Shown: one piece after another, positions 1 through 9,203 of the stretch
How the letters are laid out: every line of letters starts with the position of its first letter
Numbering within the stretch: position 1 is the first letter of the stretch
DNA from: Bacteroidia bacterium
GTDB taxonomy: Bacteria; Bacteroidota; Bacteroidia; Flavobacteriales_D; Crocinitomicaceae
Assembly (NCBI GenBank): GCA_030427935.1
Contig: JAUICI010000002.1
Coordinates: 1-60,719 of the forward strand
Direction of reading: 5' to 3'
DNA: 60,719 bases
Made by a program: the position numbers and the translations under genes
The notes under the pieces: model-generated
The model's input: only the letters and a program-made list of their open reading frames with translations
What the model was told of the DNA's origin: nothing
Databases searched by the model: none

Positions 1-963
1 GACCTTTCTGAAAAATTCAAGTTCACTCCAGGTCAATACCTTACTTTAAGATCCTTGATCAATGGTGAGGATATTAGAAGGTCATACTCCATTTCATCAG
101 CAAAAAATGAAAATTTAAGAGTTGCGGTAAAGCAAATACAAAATGGAAAGTTTTCTACTTATGCGAATAAGGAACTTGTCGAAGGCGCTGAGATGGAGGT
201 TATGCCACCAGCTGGAAACTTCATTTTAAAAGGTCAAGAAGACGGAAAAATTTCGGTTTTTGTTGCTGCTGGTTCAGGAATTACACCGGTTCTATCTATG
301 CTAAAAGAGACGCTTTCCAATACAAATGAAACGGCTGTATTGATTTACGGGAATAAGAACATCGATAGTGTGATTTATAAAGGAGAAATTGAATCATTGA
401 TGGATATTTACGGTGATCGATTTAAAATGCATTATGTGATTTCTAGAGACGATTCTTATGAAGGTCTGAAAGGAAGAATTAATGCTGAAATCGTTCAGAC
501 GGTCACGGAAGAAATTGATCAAAACCTGATTTCTGGAGTCTATTTATGTGGACCAGAAGAAATGGTTAAAAATATTTCTGCGGAGTTCGAATTTATGGGG
601 GTAGCCAAAGAAAAGATTCACTTTGAATTGTTTTTTGTAGCAGAATCTGAGGAGTCAAAAGAAACGAATTTAGGAGAAGGAACTGCTCAGGTAACTTTAA
701 TTGTAGATGATGAAGAGTTTGAATTTGAGTTAGCTAAGAACGGTCCAAATCTATTAGAAGCAGGAGCCGAAGCAGGAGCGGATTTACCTTATGGATGTAA
801 AGGAGGTGTTTGTTGTACTTGTAAAGCGAAAGTGATGGAAGGAAAAGCGAAAATGGTACAAAACTATGCGCTTGAACCTGATGAGGTAGAACAAGGATTC
901 ATACTTACTTGTCAGGCGCATCCGGAATCAGAAAATATTGTGGTAAGCTTTGATGAATATTAA
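1..963 (+). CDS. PaaE-like ferredoxin-NAD(P) reductase with C-terminal [2Fe-2S] domain (5' end cut off)
   Basis: The reading frame is open from base 1, so the gene begins outside the window and about 320 codons are visible. A ferredoxin-NADP reductase module comes first: FAD motif RRSYSI near visible residue 27, NAD(P) loop AAGSGITP, then a CGPEEM segment. A plant-type ferredoxin domain follows, with C-x4-C-x2-C-x29-C (CKGGVCCTC then LTCQA). This order is that of PaaE, the reductase of phenylacetyl-CoA epoxidase, and of related oxygenase or desaturase reductases that pass electrons from NAD(P)H to a diiron enzyme. No oxygenase subunits are visible, so the partner is unknown. A paralogue follows after 2 bases. 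Confidence 0.85.
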   Translation, partial: DLSEKFKFTPGQYLTLRSLINGEDIRRSYSISSAKNENLRVAVKQIQNGKFSTYANKELVEGAEMEVMPPAGNFILKGQEDGKISVFVAAGSGITPVLSMLKETLSNTNETAVLIYGNKNIDSVIYKGEIESLMDIYGDRFKMHYVISRDDSYEGLKGRINAEIVQTVTEEIDQNLISGVYLCGPEEMVKNISAEFEFMGVAKEKIHFELFFVAESEESKETNLGEGTAQVTLIVDDEEFEFELAKNGPNLLEAGAEAGADLPYGCKGGVCCTCKAKVMEGKAKMVQNYALEPDEVEQGFILTCQAHPESENIVVSFDEY

Positions 964-965
964 TT

Positions 966-2027
966 ATGGCATTATTCAAAAAGATATTTGGAAAAAAGGA
1001 GGATAAGGTAAGCACAGGTTTTTACAATCTTCCAGTTCACACTGTAGAAAAGGATACGGATGAAACAACTGTGATTACACTTGATATTCCTCAAGACCTA
1101 AGAACGACTTTTCAGTTTAAAGCAGGACAATACCTCACAGGAAATTTCAAAACTAAACATGGTGATCTACACAGATCCTATTCGATCTGCAGTGATCCAG
1201 CTGATAATTCTCGGATTCAAATTGCTTGTAAGAAGATTGACGGTGGAAAAGTAAGTTCCTATATTAATGACGAACTCCAAGCTGGAATTGAAATTGAATT
1301 CATGAAACCAACAGGTAACTTTGTTTTGGATTCAAATGCGAAAAAGATTTCTGCGATTTGTGCAGGATCTGGAGTAACGCCGATCATGTCCATGATAAAG
1401 CAAATTGAAAGAGAAGGAAATATGACCATGGATTTGTTTTACGGATCAAGAAACGAATCTTCCAAAATATTTAAGTCCGCTATTGATTCCACTTCGGATA
1501 AGATTGTCAAGAACTACTTTCTTTCAGCTGAAACCAAAGATGGTTTTGAGGCGGGAAGAATCACGGCCAAAAATCTCGAAGGAAAGATAGATCTGAATTC
1601 GGATTATTATTATTTGTGTGGACCAGAAGGTTTGATTTTTTCTACAAAAGATTATTTAATGGAAAATGGTGTGTCAAAAGACAAGATCAAATTCGAACTT
1701 TTTACCACTCCAGTTTCTGTTGAAGAAAAGAAAATAAAATCAAGCGCAAATGCTTGTCAGGTTGAAATGACCTTAAATGGAGAAACAACTTCCTTGGAGG
1801 TGGATACATCCAAAATGCTTTTGGAGAGTTTTCATAAAAGTGGAATCGAAGCTCCTTTTTCTTGTAAGGGTGGGGTTTGTTGTACATGCAAGGCTAAAGT
1901 AATTGAAGGCTCGGCTGACATGAAATTAAATCTGGCTTTAACGGATGATGAAGTTGCGGAAGGATATATTTTGACTTGTCAGGCCATAGCCACTTCAGAT
2001 AATTTGAAAATCACTTTCGACGAATAA
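966..2027 (+). CDS. PaaE-like ferredoxin-NAD(P) reductase, second tandem copy
   Basis: A complete 353-residue paralogue of the preceding gene with the same architecture: HRSYSI FAD motif (residues 69-74), AGSGVTP (133-139), CGPEG (218-222), and ferredoxin cysteines C300, C305, C308 and C338 in C-x4-C-x2-C-x29-C spacing. The N-terminus MALFKKIFGK is soluble, with no signal peptide. It starts 2 bases after the upstream stop and its TAA overlaps the ATG of the SDR gene by one base, so all three are probably co-transcribed. The family moves electrons from NAD(P)H through FAD and a [2Fe-2S] centre to an oxygenase, hydroxylase or desaturase. Why there are two copies is not evident; different partners are an inference. 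Confidence 0.85.
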   Translation: MALFKKIFGKKEDKVSTGFYNLPVHTVEKDTDETTVITLDIPQDLRTTFQFKAGQYLTGNFKTKHGDLHRSYSICSDPADNSRIQIACKKIDGGKVSSYINDELQAGIEIEFMKPTGNFVLDSNAKKISAICAGSGVTPIMSMIKQIEREGNMTMDLFYGSRNESSKIFKSAIDSTSDKIVKNYFLSAETKDGFEAGRITAKNLEGKIDLNSDYYYLCGPEGLIFSTKDYLMENGVSKDKIKFELFTTPVSVEEKKIKSSANACQVEMTLNGETTSLEVDTSKMLLESFHKSGIEAPFSCKGGVCCTCKAKVIEGSADMKLNLALTDDEVAEGYILTCQAIATSDNLKITFDE

Positions 2028-2704
2028 TGAACATCATTGTAACTGGTGCAGGAAGAGGGATTGGCTTTGAGCTCGTTAAAAAGCTTTCATCCAACTTTGA
2101 CAATAAAATCTATGCGATTTCAAGAAATTTAGATCAAATAGAGGCATTGGGAGCAACGAATATTATGCAGTTTTCGATGGATTTCACTTCAGAAACTTTC
2201 AAGGAGAAGGTGGATATGTTGGTCGAAGAAATTGATTCTGTTGATATTATCATCAATAATGCAGGTTATCTAGTCAATAAACCATTTTCCGAAATTGATT
2301 TGAATGATCTCCAGAATAGTTATCAAGTAAATGTATTTGCACCATTTCTATTAATTCAGGCCGCTAAACCAAAGATGAAAGCCGGAAGTCATGTGGTAAA
2401 TATTTCTTCCATGGGAGGTTTTCAAGGTAGTGCGAAGTTTCCTGGCTTATCTGCTTATTCCTCCTCAAAAGCGGCAATTGCGAATCTGACAGAAATCTTA
2501 GCCGAAGAATTGAAAGAAGAGGGTATCAAAGTAAATTGCTTGGCTCTTGGAGCGGTTCAGACGGAAATGTTGGAAGAAGCATTTCCAGGATATCAAGCTC
2601 CAATTACTCCTGATGAAATGGCCAAGTTCATTACACAGTTTGCACTGAACGGAGGAGATTATTTCAATGGAAAGATATTACCCGTATCTTTGTCCACGCC
2701 CTAA
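2027..2704 (+). CDS. short-chain dehydrogenase/reductase (SDR)
   Basis: A 225-residue classical SDR: dinucleotide-binding TGAGRGIG at residues 6-13, NNAG at 77-80, the catalytic serine region NISSMGG (125-131) and catalytic Y144-SSS-K148. It is a single Rossmann domain without targeting signal, so a cytosolic NAD(P)-dependent oxidoreductase. The substrate cannot be read from sequence. The ATG overlaps the TAA of the upstream reductase by one base and trmD begins 10 bases downstream, so it sits inside a run of co-directional genes. Linkage to two ferredoxin reductases suggests, but does not show, a shared oxidative pathway. Confidence 0.85.
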   Translation: MNIIVTGAGRGIGFELVKKLSSNFDNKIYAISRNLDQIEALGATNIMQFSMDFTSETFKEKVDMLVEEIDSVDIIINNAGYLVNKPFSEIDLNDLQNSYQVNVFAPFLLIQAAKPKMKAGSHVVNISSMGGFQGSAKFPGLSAYSSSKAAIANLTEILAEELKEEGIKVNCLALGAVQTEMLEEAFPGYQAPITPDEMAKFITQFALNGGDYFNGKILPVSLSTP

Positions 2705-2714
2705 TTTTTAATCT

Positions 2715-3392
2715 ATGCGTATTGATATATTAACGGTTCTTCCTCAATTGTTGGAAGGTCCGCTTAAGGAATCCATTTTAAAGAGAGCCGCCGATAAAGG
2801 ATTGGTTGAAATTCATATTCACAATATTCGAGATTATTCGACGCATTCAAACAAAAATGTAGATGATTATCAATATGGAGGCGGTGCCGGGATGGTACTT
2901 TCCCCACAACCTCTTTCTGATTGCATTGAAAGTCTTCAGGAGTCCGTGAAATACGATGAAATTATTTACATGACACCAGATGGGAAAATTCTGGAACAGA
3001 AGGATTGCAATGAATTGTCTCTGAAAGGAAATCTGATGATTATTTGTGGGCATTATAAAGGCATCGATCATCGAATTCGAGAGATGTATGTCACAAGAGA
3101 AATTTCCATTGGTAGTTTTGTTTTAACGGGAGGAGAATTGGCAGCTGCTGTTACGGTAGATTCCATTGTTCGATTGATTCCTGGAGTTATTAATGATGAA
3201 ACTTCAGCCTTAACGGATTCTTTTCAAGATGGTTTGTTAGCACCACCAGTTTATACGCGACCGGCGGATTTTAAAGGCCATAAAGTCCCTGAAGTTTTGT
3301 TGAGTGGAGATCAAAAGAAAATTGATGCTTGGAGAGAAGAACAAGCTTTAAAAAATACACAGGAAAGAAGACCTGATTTATTGAAGGATTGA
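2715..3392 (+). CDS. trmD: tRNA (guanine37-N1)-methyltransferase TrmD
   Basis: A 225-residue SPOUT methyltransferase that uses S-adenosylmethionine to make m1G37 next to the anticodon, which guards against +1 frameshifting. Family hallmarks are visible: GGGAGM (55-60), CGHYKGID (111-118), [14 protein letters not shown] (131-144) in the trefoil knot, and a C-terminal domain ending near RRPDLL. The length is normal for TrmD. It lacks the common rpsP-rimM-trmD-rplS setting; here it follows an SDR and its TGA overlaps the TTG start of a glycosyltransferase, so it is translationally linked to a sugar-transfer cassette. Confidence 0.97.
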   Translation: MRIDILTVLPQLLEGPLKESILKRAADKGLVEIHIHNIRDYSTHSNKNVDDYQYGGGAGMVLSPQPLSDCIESLQESVKYDEIIYMTPDGKILEQKDCNELSLKGNLMIICGHYKGIDHRIREMYVTREISIGSFVLTGGELAAAVTVDSIVRLIPGVINDETSALTDSFQDGLLAPPVYTRPADFKGHKVPEVLLSGDQKKIDAWREEQALKNTQERRPDLLKD

Positions 3393-4078
3393 TCATTAGA
3401 GTCATCATACCGGCACACAATGAAGAACAATCAATAGGGAAGGTAATTCAGGATATCCCAAAAGATCTGGTTAAGGAAATCATCGTTTGCAATAATCGTT
3501 CATCTGATCAAACTAAATATGTAGCAAAAGAGAATGGTGCAACGGTTTTGAATGAGGATCAAATGGGGTATGGTTACGCTTGTTTGAATGGCATTGCTTA
3601 CGTGAATCAACATCATCCAAAAACTGATATTATTGTATTTTTAGATGGCGATTATTCGGATTATCCAGAACAGATGAAAGAAGTTGTTGCCCCGATTTTA
3701 AATGAGGATTACGACATGGTAATTGGTTCAAGAGCTTTGGGTAAGCAGGAAGAAGGCTCCATGACATTTCCTCAAAGGTTTGGAAATTGGTTATCCGGAA
3801 AGTTGCTCAAATTGCTTTACAATGCTGAATTCACCGATCTCGGACCGTTTAGAGCGATCAAGCTAGACGCTTTGAATAAGATTGAAATGCAAGACAAAAC
3901 TTACGGTTGGACGGTTGAAATGCAAATTAAGGCAGCTCAGCATAAATTGAAATTTTGCGAGGTTCCGGTCGACTATAAAGTAAGAATTGGGGAGTCAAAA
4001 GTTTCGGGTACAGTTAAAGGAGCCTTCATGGCAGGAGTGAAGATTTTATATACATTGTTAAAATACGCGCGCAAATGA
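3389..4078 (+). CDS. family 2 glycosyltransferase (dolichol-phosphate-mannose synthase-like)
   Basis: A 229-residue GT-A fold enzyme. [12 protein letters not shown] (about residues 5-16) opens the nucleotide-sugar domain, DGD at 86-88 is the metal-binding acidic motif, and an IGSRALG acceptor-loop segment lies near 115. There is no C-terminal membrane pair, so it is the short soluble or peripheral type. The family transfers sugar from a nucleotide donor to polyprenyl phosphate or a similar acceptor. The start is TTG, overlapping the trmD stop by four bases; the only alternative nearby would be a rare ATT. Its stop overlaps the next glycosyltransferase ATG (ATGA), pointing to a shared pathway. 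Confidence 0.85.
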   Translation: MIIRVIIPAHNEEQSIGKVIQDIPKDLVKEIIVCNNRSSDQTKYVAKENGATVLNEDQMGYGYACLNGIAYVNQHHPKTDIIVFLDGDYSDYPEQMKEVVAPILNEDYDMVIGSRALGKQEEGSMTFPQRFGNWLSGKLLKLLYNAEFTDLGPFRAIKLDALNKIEMQDKTYGWTVEMQIKAAQHKLKFCEVPVDYKVRIGESKVSGTVKGAFMAGVKILYTLLKYARK

Positions 4079-5565
4079 TCGTTTTGATATGGCTTTATAT
4101 CCTGGCGCTTTTTGGTGCGCTGATTTATGCTTCTTATCAGTTCTATTTGGCGGTATTGTATCGATTTTCTAAAGATCAAAAAGTTGACTTGGAAACAGTT
4201 TCAGAATTGCCTTTTGTGACCATTCAACTCCCCATCTATAATGAAAAGTATGTCGTAGAAAGACTTTTGAATCAATTTACTCTGATGGATTATCCCAAGA
4301 ATAAATTTGAAGTTCAAATACTAGATGATTCGGACGATGAAACTGTTGAGATTATTGATACTTGGCTAAAGAATTATACAGGTGAAGTGAATTTTAATCT
4401 GATTCGAAGAGAAGATCGTCAGGGCTACAAAGCAGGAGCATTAAAAGAAGGTTTAAAATCAGCACAAGGCGATTTGATTGCCATTTTTGATGCGGATTTC
4501 TTACCGAATCCTGATTTCTTAAAAATAACAGTGCCTTATTTTCAAGATGAAAAATTGGGTGTTGTTCAGACAAGGTGGGGTTTCATCAATCGGGATTATT
4601 CCATCTTGACGAATCTACAAACCTTGGCATTGGATGCGCATTTTACTATCGAACAATCGGCTCGAAATCGATTTGGTCATTTTATCAATTTTAACGGCAC
4701 GGGCGGAGTTTGGAGGAAAGAATGCATCTTAGAAGGAGGTAATTGGAATCCGGATACTTTGACGGAAGATTTGGACCTCTCATATCGATCGCAATTTAAA
4801 GGTTGGAAATTCAAATACATTCAGGAACATGAAACTCCTTCTGAGTTACCAGTGAATATTTTCGCTTTAAAGAAGCAGCAGTTTCGATGGAATAAAGGAG
4901 GAGCGCAGAATTTAAGAAAACACTTTTTAAAAATCTGGTCGAATTCAACCATGAATTTTTCCGATCGAATACATGGCTTTTTACATCTCATGAATTCCTC
5001 TATTTATGTTTTTATTTTGTTTGCACTTGTAGCTTCTTTTCCGATTGCCATGATTACAAGAGAAAATTCTGATCTCCAAGCTTATTTTCATTTCAGCTGG
5101 ATCTTCCTTGCGGTGAATTTCTTGTTGTTGTATGTTTATTGGATTGGGTATTCGAGAACGCATCAAGTCAAATGGACTGCTTTTTTCAGTTTTCTGCCGA
5201 AATTTTTCATGTTTTTGTTTTTGTCATTTGGTCTAACCATCCACAATACATTGTCCGTTATAGAAGGCTGGTTTGGAATTCAATCGCCTTTCATTCGTAC
5301 CCCCAAGTTCGATATCCGTGGATCGGAAGGCGAGTGGGAAACAAATTCCTATGTAAAAGCCGAAGTTGGAATCGTGGAGTTTTTAGAATTCGTATTCGGG
5401 ATGTATTTTTTGGTGGCGACCTATTTTGATATTCTTCATGGCGATGTCATCATGACGATTTTTCATGCCGCTGTCGCTTCAGGATTCTTAATTATTTGGT
5501 CTTTTTCATTTAGTTTGTGGAGAAGATTAAATTTGAAAAACAAAAATGCAATTGCAACGAATTAA
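4075..5565 (+). CDS. processive-type family 2 glycosyltransferase, membrane (cellulose-synthase-like)
   Basis: A 496-residue protein with one N-terminal membrane segment (about 3-28), a large cytosolic GT2 domain and several C-terminal membrane segments (from about 305). All D,D,D,QxxRW motifs are present: DDSDD 84-88, DAD 139-141, TEDLD 230-234 and QQFRW 268-272. This is the layout of processive or glucomannan/ceramide-type membrane glycosyltransferases that use UDP- or GDP-sugars. The acceptor and sugar are not determinable. It shares ATGA with the preceding GT2 and lies 17 bases before a polytopic GT, so the three probably build one glycan or glycolipid. Confidence 0.87.
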   Translation: MIVLIWLYILALFGALIYASYQFYLAVLYRFSKDQKVDLETVSELPFVTIQLPIYNEKYVVERLLNQFTLMDYPKNKFEVQILDDSDDETVEIIDTWLKNYTGEVNFNLIRREDRQGYKAGALKEGLKSAQGDLIAIFDADFLPNPDFLKITVPYFQDEKLGVVQTRWGFINRDYSILTNLQTLALDAHFTIEQSARNRFGHFINFNGTGGVWRKECILEGGNWNPDTLTEDLDLSYRSQFKGWKFKYIQEHETPSELPVNIFALKKQQFRWNKGGAQNLRKHFLKIWSNSTMNFSDRIHGFLHLMNSSIYVFILFALVASFPIAMITRENSDLQAYFHFSWIFLAVNFLLLYVYWIGYSRTHQVKWTAFFSFLPKFFMFLFLSFGLTIHNTLSVIEGWFGIQSPFIRTPKFDIRGSEGEWETNSYVKAEVGIVEFLEFVFGMYFLVATYFDILHGDVIMTIFHAAVASGFLIIWSFSFSLWRRLNLKNKNAIATN

Positions 5566-5582
5566 CAAGGATTTGATTTGAA

Positions 5583-6926
5583 ATGAGAGATAAAATATTC
5601 GCATATACAGGATTACTTTTAGTTGCATTTTCGACTATTTACATCGTTTTTGAAGTGCCAAGAACTGATTTCTGGTCTTTGATTAGCTTCTATACCGTTG
5701 GTTTTGGCGGTATGGTCTTGTCCTGCAAATATGCCAGTGCAAAAGATCTCTTTGTTATGCTTTTTGGCGGTTTGATTGTGCGGTTTCTTTTAATCAATGT
5801 GACACCTGAATTAAGCAATGATTTTTATCGATTCATTTGGGATGGAGAGATGATGAAACTAGGTTTGCTACCCTATGTGAAAACACCGGATGAAATAATC
5901 AGCTCGAGCCCAGAAATCTTTCAAAATGCTGAGTTAAGAGCGCTCTATCATGGAATGGGTGAATTGAGTTCGGGAAACCATTCCAATTATCCACCAATCA
6001 ATGAATTTTTGTTTTTCATGGCGGCCAAATTAGGGTCGACTCTATCCGCGAAAGTCATGATACTTCGGATTTTTACCATTTTGGCAGATATCGGAATTGT
6101 CTTTGTAGGGTTGAGTTTGTTGAAGATGAAAGAAATGGATCTGAAGAAGATTTTATTCTTTGTCTTAAACCCATTTTTCATCCTTGAATTCACCGCCAAT
6201 CTTCATTTCGAAGGGGTGATGATGTGCTTCTTTTTAATCGCCTTTTGGTTGTATTTGAAGGAGCTCAAGTTGTTAAGTGGACTCTTCTTTGCCTTTTCGA
6301 TTTTAACTAAAATGATGACTATGATCTTCTTACCCTTTTTTCTCAGAAAAGGAAACTGGAAGAAAGGCTTGATTTATATAGGATCCGTGGCCTTGTTTAC
6401 CGTGATTTTCGCTTATCCTTTTTTCATGAATGCAGGTTGGGAAGGCTACAATTCAGCCAATTCATTATACTTCAAACAGTTTGAGTTCAACGCTGGCTTA
6501 TATTTTGCTTTTAACGGAATCGTTTCAGCCATTGCCGGTTTTAATGCCATCCAATATATCGGACCCTTATTTGCTTTCATGGCCCTTTGTGGGATTCTGG
6601 TTTGGTACTATAAAAAACAAGACAAACCCCTTTTAGAAGGCTTCGAGCTATGGACGATCGCCTTTTTCATTTATTTGTTGATGAGCACAACGGTGCATCC
6701 TTGGTATATTGGCGTATTGGTTTTAGTTGGTTTGTTCACCAATTATTTATTCCCTGTCGTCTGGTCTTTCCTGGCTTACCTTTCCTATTATTTCTATGCT
6801 GAAAACATGAGTGAAGGCTTGTTCTATACTTTTGTTGGGATTGAGTATTTGGTGGTGATTGGAGTAGCTATATATGAAGTAAAAAGTAAAAAGGAAAAGG
6901 TAAAAAGTGCGGGTGTTGATGTTTAG
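5583..6926 (+). CDS. polytopic GT-C type glycosyltransferase (GT87/mannosyltransferase-like)
   Basis: A 447-residue, very hydrophobic protein with about ten or more predicted membrane segments. An early loop carries SNDFYRFIWDGE (about residues 79-90), an acidic motif typical of GT-C enzymes that use polyprenyl-phosphate sugars, and another loop has the NYPPINEF segment. By family analogy it would use the lipid-linked sugar made by an enzyme such as the DPM-like GT2 two genes upstream; that pairing is inferred from context. The C-terminus is short and lysine-rich (KSKKEKVKS). It is the last gene of the 1-6926 run. Confidence 0.72.
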   Translation: MRDKIFAYTGLLLVAFSTIYIVFEVPRTDFWSLISFYTVGFGGMVLSCKYASAKDLFVMLFGGLIVRFLLINVTPELSNDFYRFIWDGEMMKLGLLPYVKTPDEIISSSPEIFQNAELRALYHGMGELSSGNHSNYPPINEFLFFMAAKLGSTLSAKVMILRIFTILADIGIVFVGLSLLKMKEMDLKKILFFVLNPFFILEFTANLHFEGVMMCFFLIAFWLYLKELKLLSGLFFAFSILTKMMTMIFLPFFLRKGNWKKGLIYIGSVALFTVIFAYPFFMNAGWEGYNSANSLYFKQFEFNAGLYFAFNGIVSAIAGFNAIQYIGPLFAFMALCGILVWYYKKQDKPLLEGFELWTIAFFIYLLMSTTVHPWYIGVLVLVGLFTNYLFPVVWSFLAYLSYYFYAENMSEGLFYTFVGIEYLVVIGVAIYEVKSKKEKVKSAGVDV

Positions 6927-7124
6927 GACCAATCATGATTTTATGCGTTATTAAATATTAGGCACGTTTCAGAATTCCTTATTTACTAAGGCAAAAGGAG
7001 TAGTTCTTCGCTTATGCCAAATTGATATCGCATTCGTGAGACTTCGAGATATTTCATCTTGTTTCTGTTAGTTGAAGTATAAGGTTAGACGAGAGTCTAT
7101 CTATGTTTCTTGTGTTTTCAAATG
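6927..7124. other. intergenic gap between convergent genes, no feature recognised
   Basis: About 200 bases between the GT-C gene (+) and a lipoprotein gene (-). I see no convincing gene, strong hairpin plus T-tract, or repeat. Confidence 0.5.
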
Positions 7125-7799
7125 CTAATCTTCCCAATAATTCAATCGATTAAAAAATCCAACTTGAATCATTTCAGGATATTCATTGAAATCGATTATA
7201 TATATTAATGAATCCTTTCTTTCATCTGAAAGAAATTGTCGATATGAGTTTAGTTTTAAGATTTGATCTTTTTGACTGAACTGAATAAATCGATCCACAT
7301 ATATATCGTCTAAAAGGCTCAAAAATAGAACTGGTTGATAATGAGTGTTAGTTATTAAAATATGCTTACTTCGAATGTAATCTTTTTCGAAAAAAGTATC
7401 ATAGAGTAAGAATAAATGGAATCCATCAATCGAAAATTTGTGATGTATATACATTGAATAATGTTCAATTGAGTCCAAATCGTCTAAAGGTCTGTAAAAG
7501 GCAACCGAACTGGAATCATTGAATCGTATCGCAATAGAGGGGATTTTTGTAAAATATTCGTTCCAATCCGAATTTGAAATTTTTAATCTATTGGTATCTA
7601 GTTCCCAAGTTTCTTTTGAAATATCACGATTGATTATGTTCGTGTCTAAAAAATAAAGGCTTGCTAAACTATCTACTTTAATCTTGAGTGTGTCGAAATA
7701 ATCTACTTTGAATTTTCTAGAAGTATGATCATGATGTCCTCCATGATCCTCTCCACACCCAAAAATCAGTAGCAATAAAAGGAAGGTTGTGTGACGCAT
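7125..7799 (-). CDS. hypothetical lipoprotein
   Basis: A 224-residue protein whose first 15 residues (MRHTTFLLLLLIFGC) form a type II signal peptide ending in a lipobox cysteine, so it is expected to be lipid-anchored in the periplasm or at the outer membrane. A short histidine-rich stretch (HGGHHDH) follows the cysteine and might bind metal. The rest is rich in aromatic and acidic residues and I recognise no domain. It is divergent from rsmE with 61 bases between the starts. Function unknown. Confidence 0.7.
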   Translation of the reverse strand: MRHTTFLLLLLIFGCGEDHGGHHDHTSRKFKVDYFDTLKIKVDSLASLYFLDTNIINRDISKETWELDTNRLKISNSDWNEYFTKIPSIAIRFNDSSSVAFYRPLDDLDSIEHYSMYIHHKFSIDGFHLFLLYDTFFEKDYIRSKHILITNTHYQPVLFLSLLDDIYVDRFIQFSQKDQILKLNSYRQFLSDERKDSLIYIIDFNEYPEMIQVGFFNRLNYWED

Positions 7800-7860
7800 A
7801 AAATTTTTAATTTTACATTATCAGAATTTGCTTCTAACTTTACAAATATAAGTCTTCCGT

Positions 7861-8559
7861 ATGAACTATTTTTTTCAAGATTTCGAGGCTGATGCGCAGA
7901 CCGTTGAACTCACAGAAGAGGAGTCGAAGCATATCCATAAAGTTTTGAGAAAAAGAGAAGGGGATCAAATTGGTCTGCTGAATGGCAAGGGAATAGAAGC
8001 CACTGGAAGGATAATTTCGTATTCGGGAAAGAAAATCACCGTTCAAATTGAAGATTCAAATCTGAAAGAAAATGACCCTTCTGGAAATTTGACCATTGCC
8101 ATTGCCCCAACCAAGAATATTGATCGTTTCGAATATTTTTTGGAAAAAGCAACGGAAATTGGATTGGGAAAAGTAGTTCCATTACTGACTTCCAATTCCG
8201 AGCGTAAAGTGATCAAGCAGGAGCGTTTGCAAAAGATTCTGGTTTCGGCCATGAAGCAATCGAAACGTTTGTATTTACCTGAACTGATGGACTTAACTTC
8301 TTTTAATGAGTTTTTGGAAAAGGACGATTCCGAGCAAAAATTCATCGCCCATTGTGAAGAAAATGAAAAGCGAATTTTTGTTAAGGAACTTGATTCAAGC
8401 AAAAAGACGACTATATTGATAGGACCAGAAGGTGATTTTTCAATAAATGAGATTAATTTAGCGTTAGATAAGGGCTATATTCCTGTAAGTTTAGGTGAGT
8501 CCAGATTACGGACTGAAACGGCAGGGATTTACGCTTCGGTAGCTTTTAATTTAAAATGA
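7861..8559 (+). CDS. rsmE: 16S rRNA (uracil1498-N3)-methyltransferase RsmE
   Basis: A 232-residue SPOUT-class enzyme that methylates U1498 of 16S rRNA with S-adenosylmethionine. An N-terminal PUA-like part (SKHIHKVLR near 22-30) is followed by EKATEIG (95-101), AMKQSKR (130-136), the SAM-pocket motif IGPEGDFS (187-194) and LGESRLRTETA (211-221). These are the family signatures and the length is normal. The stop overlaps the next ATG by four bases (ATGA), linking it to the DUF4159 gene. Confidence 0.96.
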   Translation: MNYFFQDFEADAQTVELTEEESKHIHKVLRKREGDQIGLLNGKGIEATGRIISYSGKKITVQIEDSNLKENDPSGNLTIAIAPTKNIDRFEYFLEKATEIGLGKVVPLLTSNSERKVIKQERLQKILVSAMKQSKRLYLPELMDLTSFNEFLEKDDSEQKFIAHCEENEKRIFVKELDSSKKTTILIGPEGDFSINEINLALDKGYIPVSLGESRLRTETAGIYASVAFNLK

Positions 8560-9203
8560 GAATAGTACTTGCATACATCATATTAGTTTCCACTTTATCA
8601 TTTGGACAATCCAATTTGAAAATCGCTTTTTTAAAGTACAGTGGGGGAGGTGACTATTATGCCAATCCAACTTCGCTTCCGAATTTAGCCACATTTTGCA
8701 ATAAAAATTTGAATACCAATATTGATAAAGAAACCCCTTATGTTGAGGTAGGTTCCCCTGAATTATACGATTATCCTTTTGTTCATATGACGGGTCATGG
8801 AAATGTGATTTTCTCTCCATCAGAGGCAGAGAATCTGCGTAACTATCTAAGAGGTGGAGGTTTCTTACACATTGACGATAATTACGGGATGGACAAATAC
8901 ATTCGAGATGAGATCAAAAAGGTTTTTCCAAATAATGAGTTCGTTGAATTGCCTCATGATCATCCTGTTTTTAATCAGAAGTATAAATTCAAAAGTGGTT
9001 TGCCCAAAATTCATGAACACGATGATAAAGACCCTCAAGCATTTGGAATAATTGAAAATGGGAGGTTACTTTGTCTTTATACTTTTGAAACGGATTTAGG
9101 AGATGGATGGGAAGACCCTGAAGTTCATAATGACCCGGAAGACAAAAGACTAGAAGCATTAAAAATGGGCGCAAATATTATTCAGTACGCATTTAACAGG
9201 TGA
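8556..9203 (+). CDS. DUF4159 domain secreted protein
   Basis: A 215-residue protein with an N-terminal signal peptide (MRIVLAYIILVSTLSFGQ) and a single DUF4159 domain: FLKYSGGGDYY, VHMTGHGN, LRGGGFLHIDDNYGMD and LPHDHPVF are characteristic. The domain resembles glutamine-amidotransferase-like folds, but no catalytic role is established that I can rely on. It overlaps rsmE by four bases and the following TPR-like gene by four bases (GTGA), so the three form one transcription unit. Probably periplasmic. Confidence 0.82.
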   Translation: MRIVLAYIILVSTLSFGQSNLKIAFLKYSGGGDYYANPTSLPNLATFCNKNLNTNIDKETPYVEVGSPELYDYPFVHMTGHGNVIFSPSEAENLRNYLRGGGFLHIDDNYGMDKYIRDEIKKVFPNNEFVELPHDHPVFNQKYKFKSGLPKIHEHDDKDPQAFGIIENGRLLCLYTFETDLGDGWEDPEVHNDPEDKRLEALKMGANIIQYAFNR

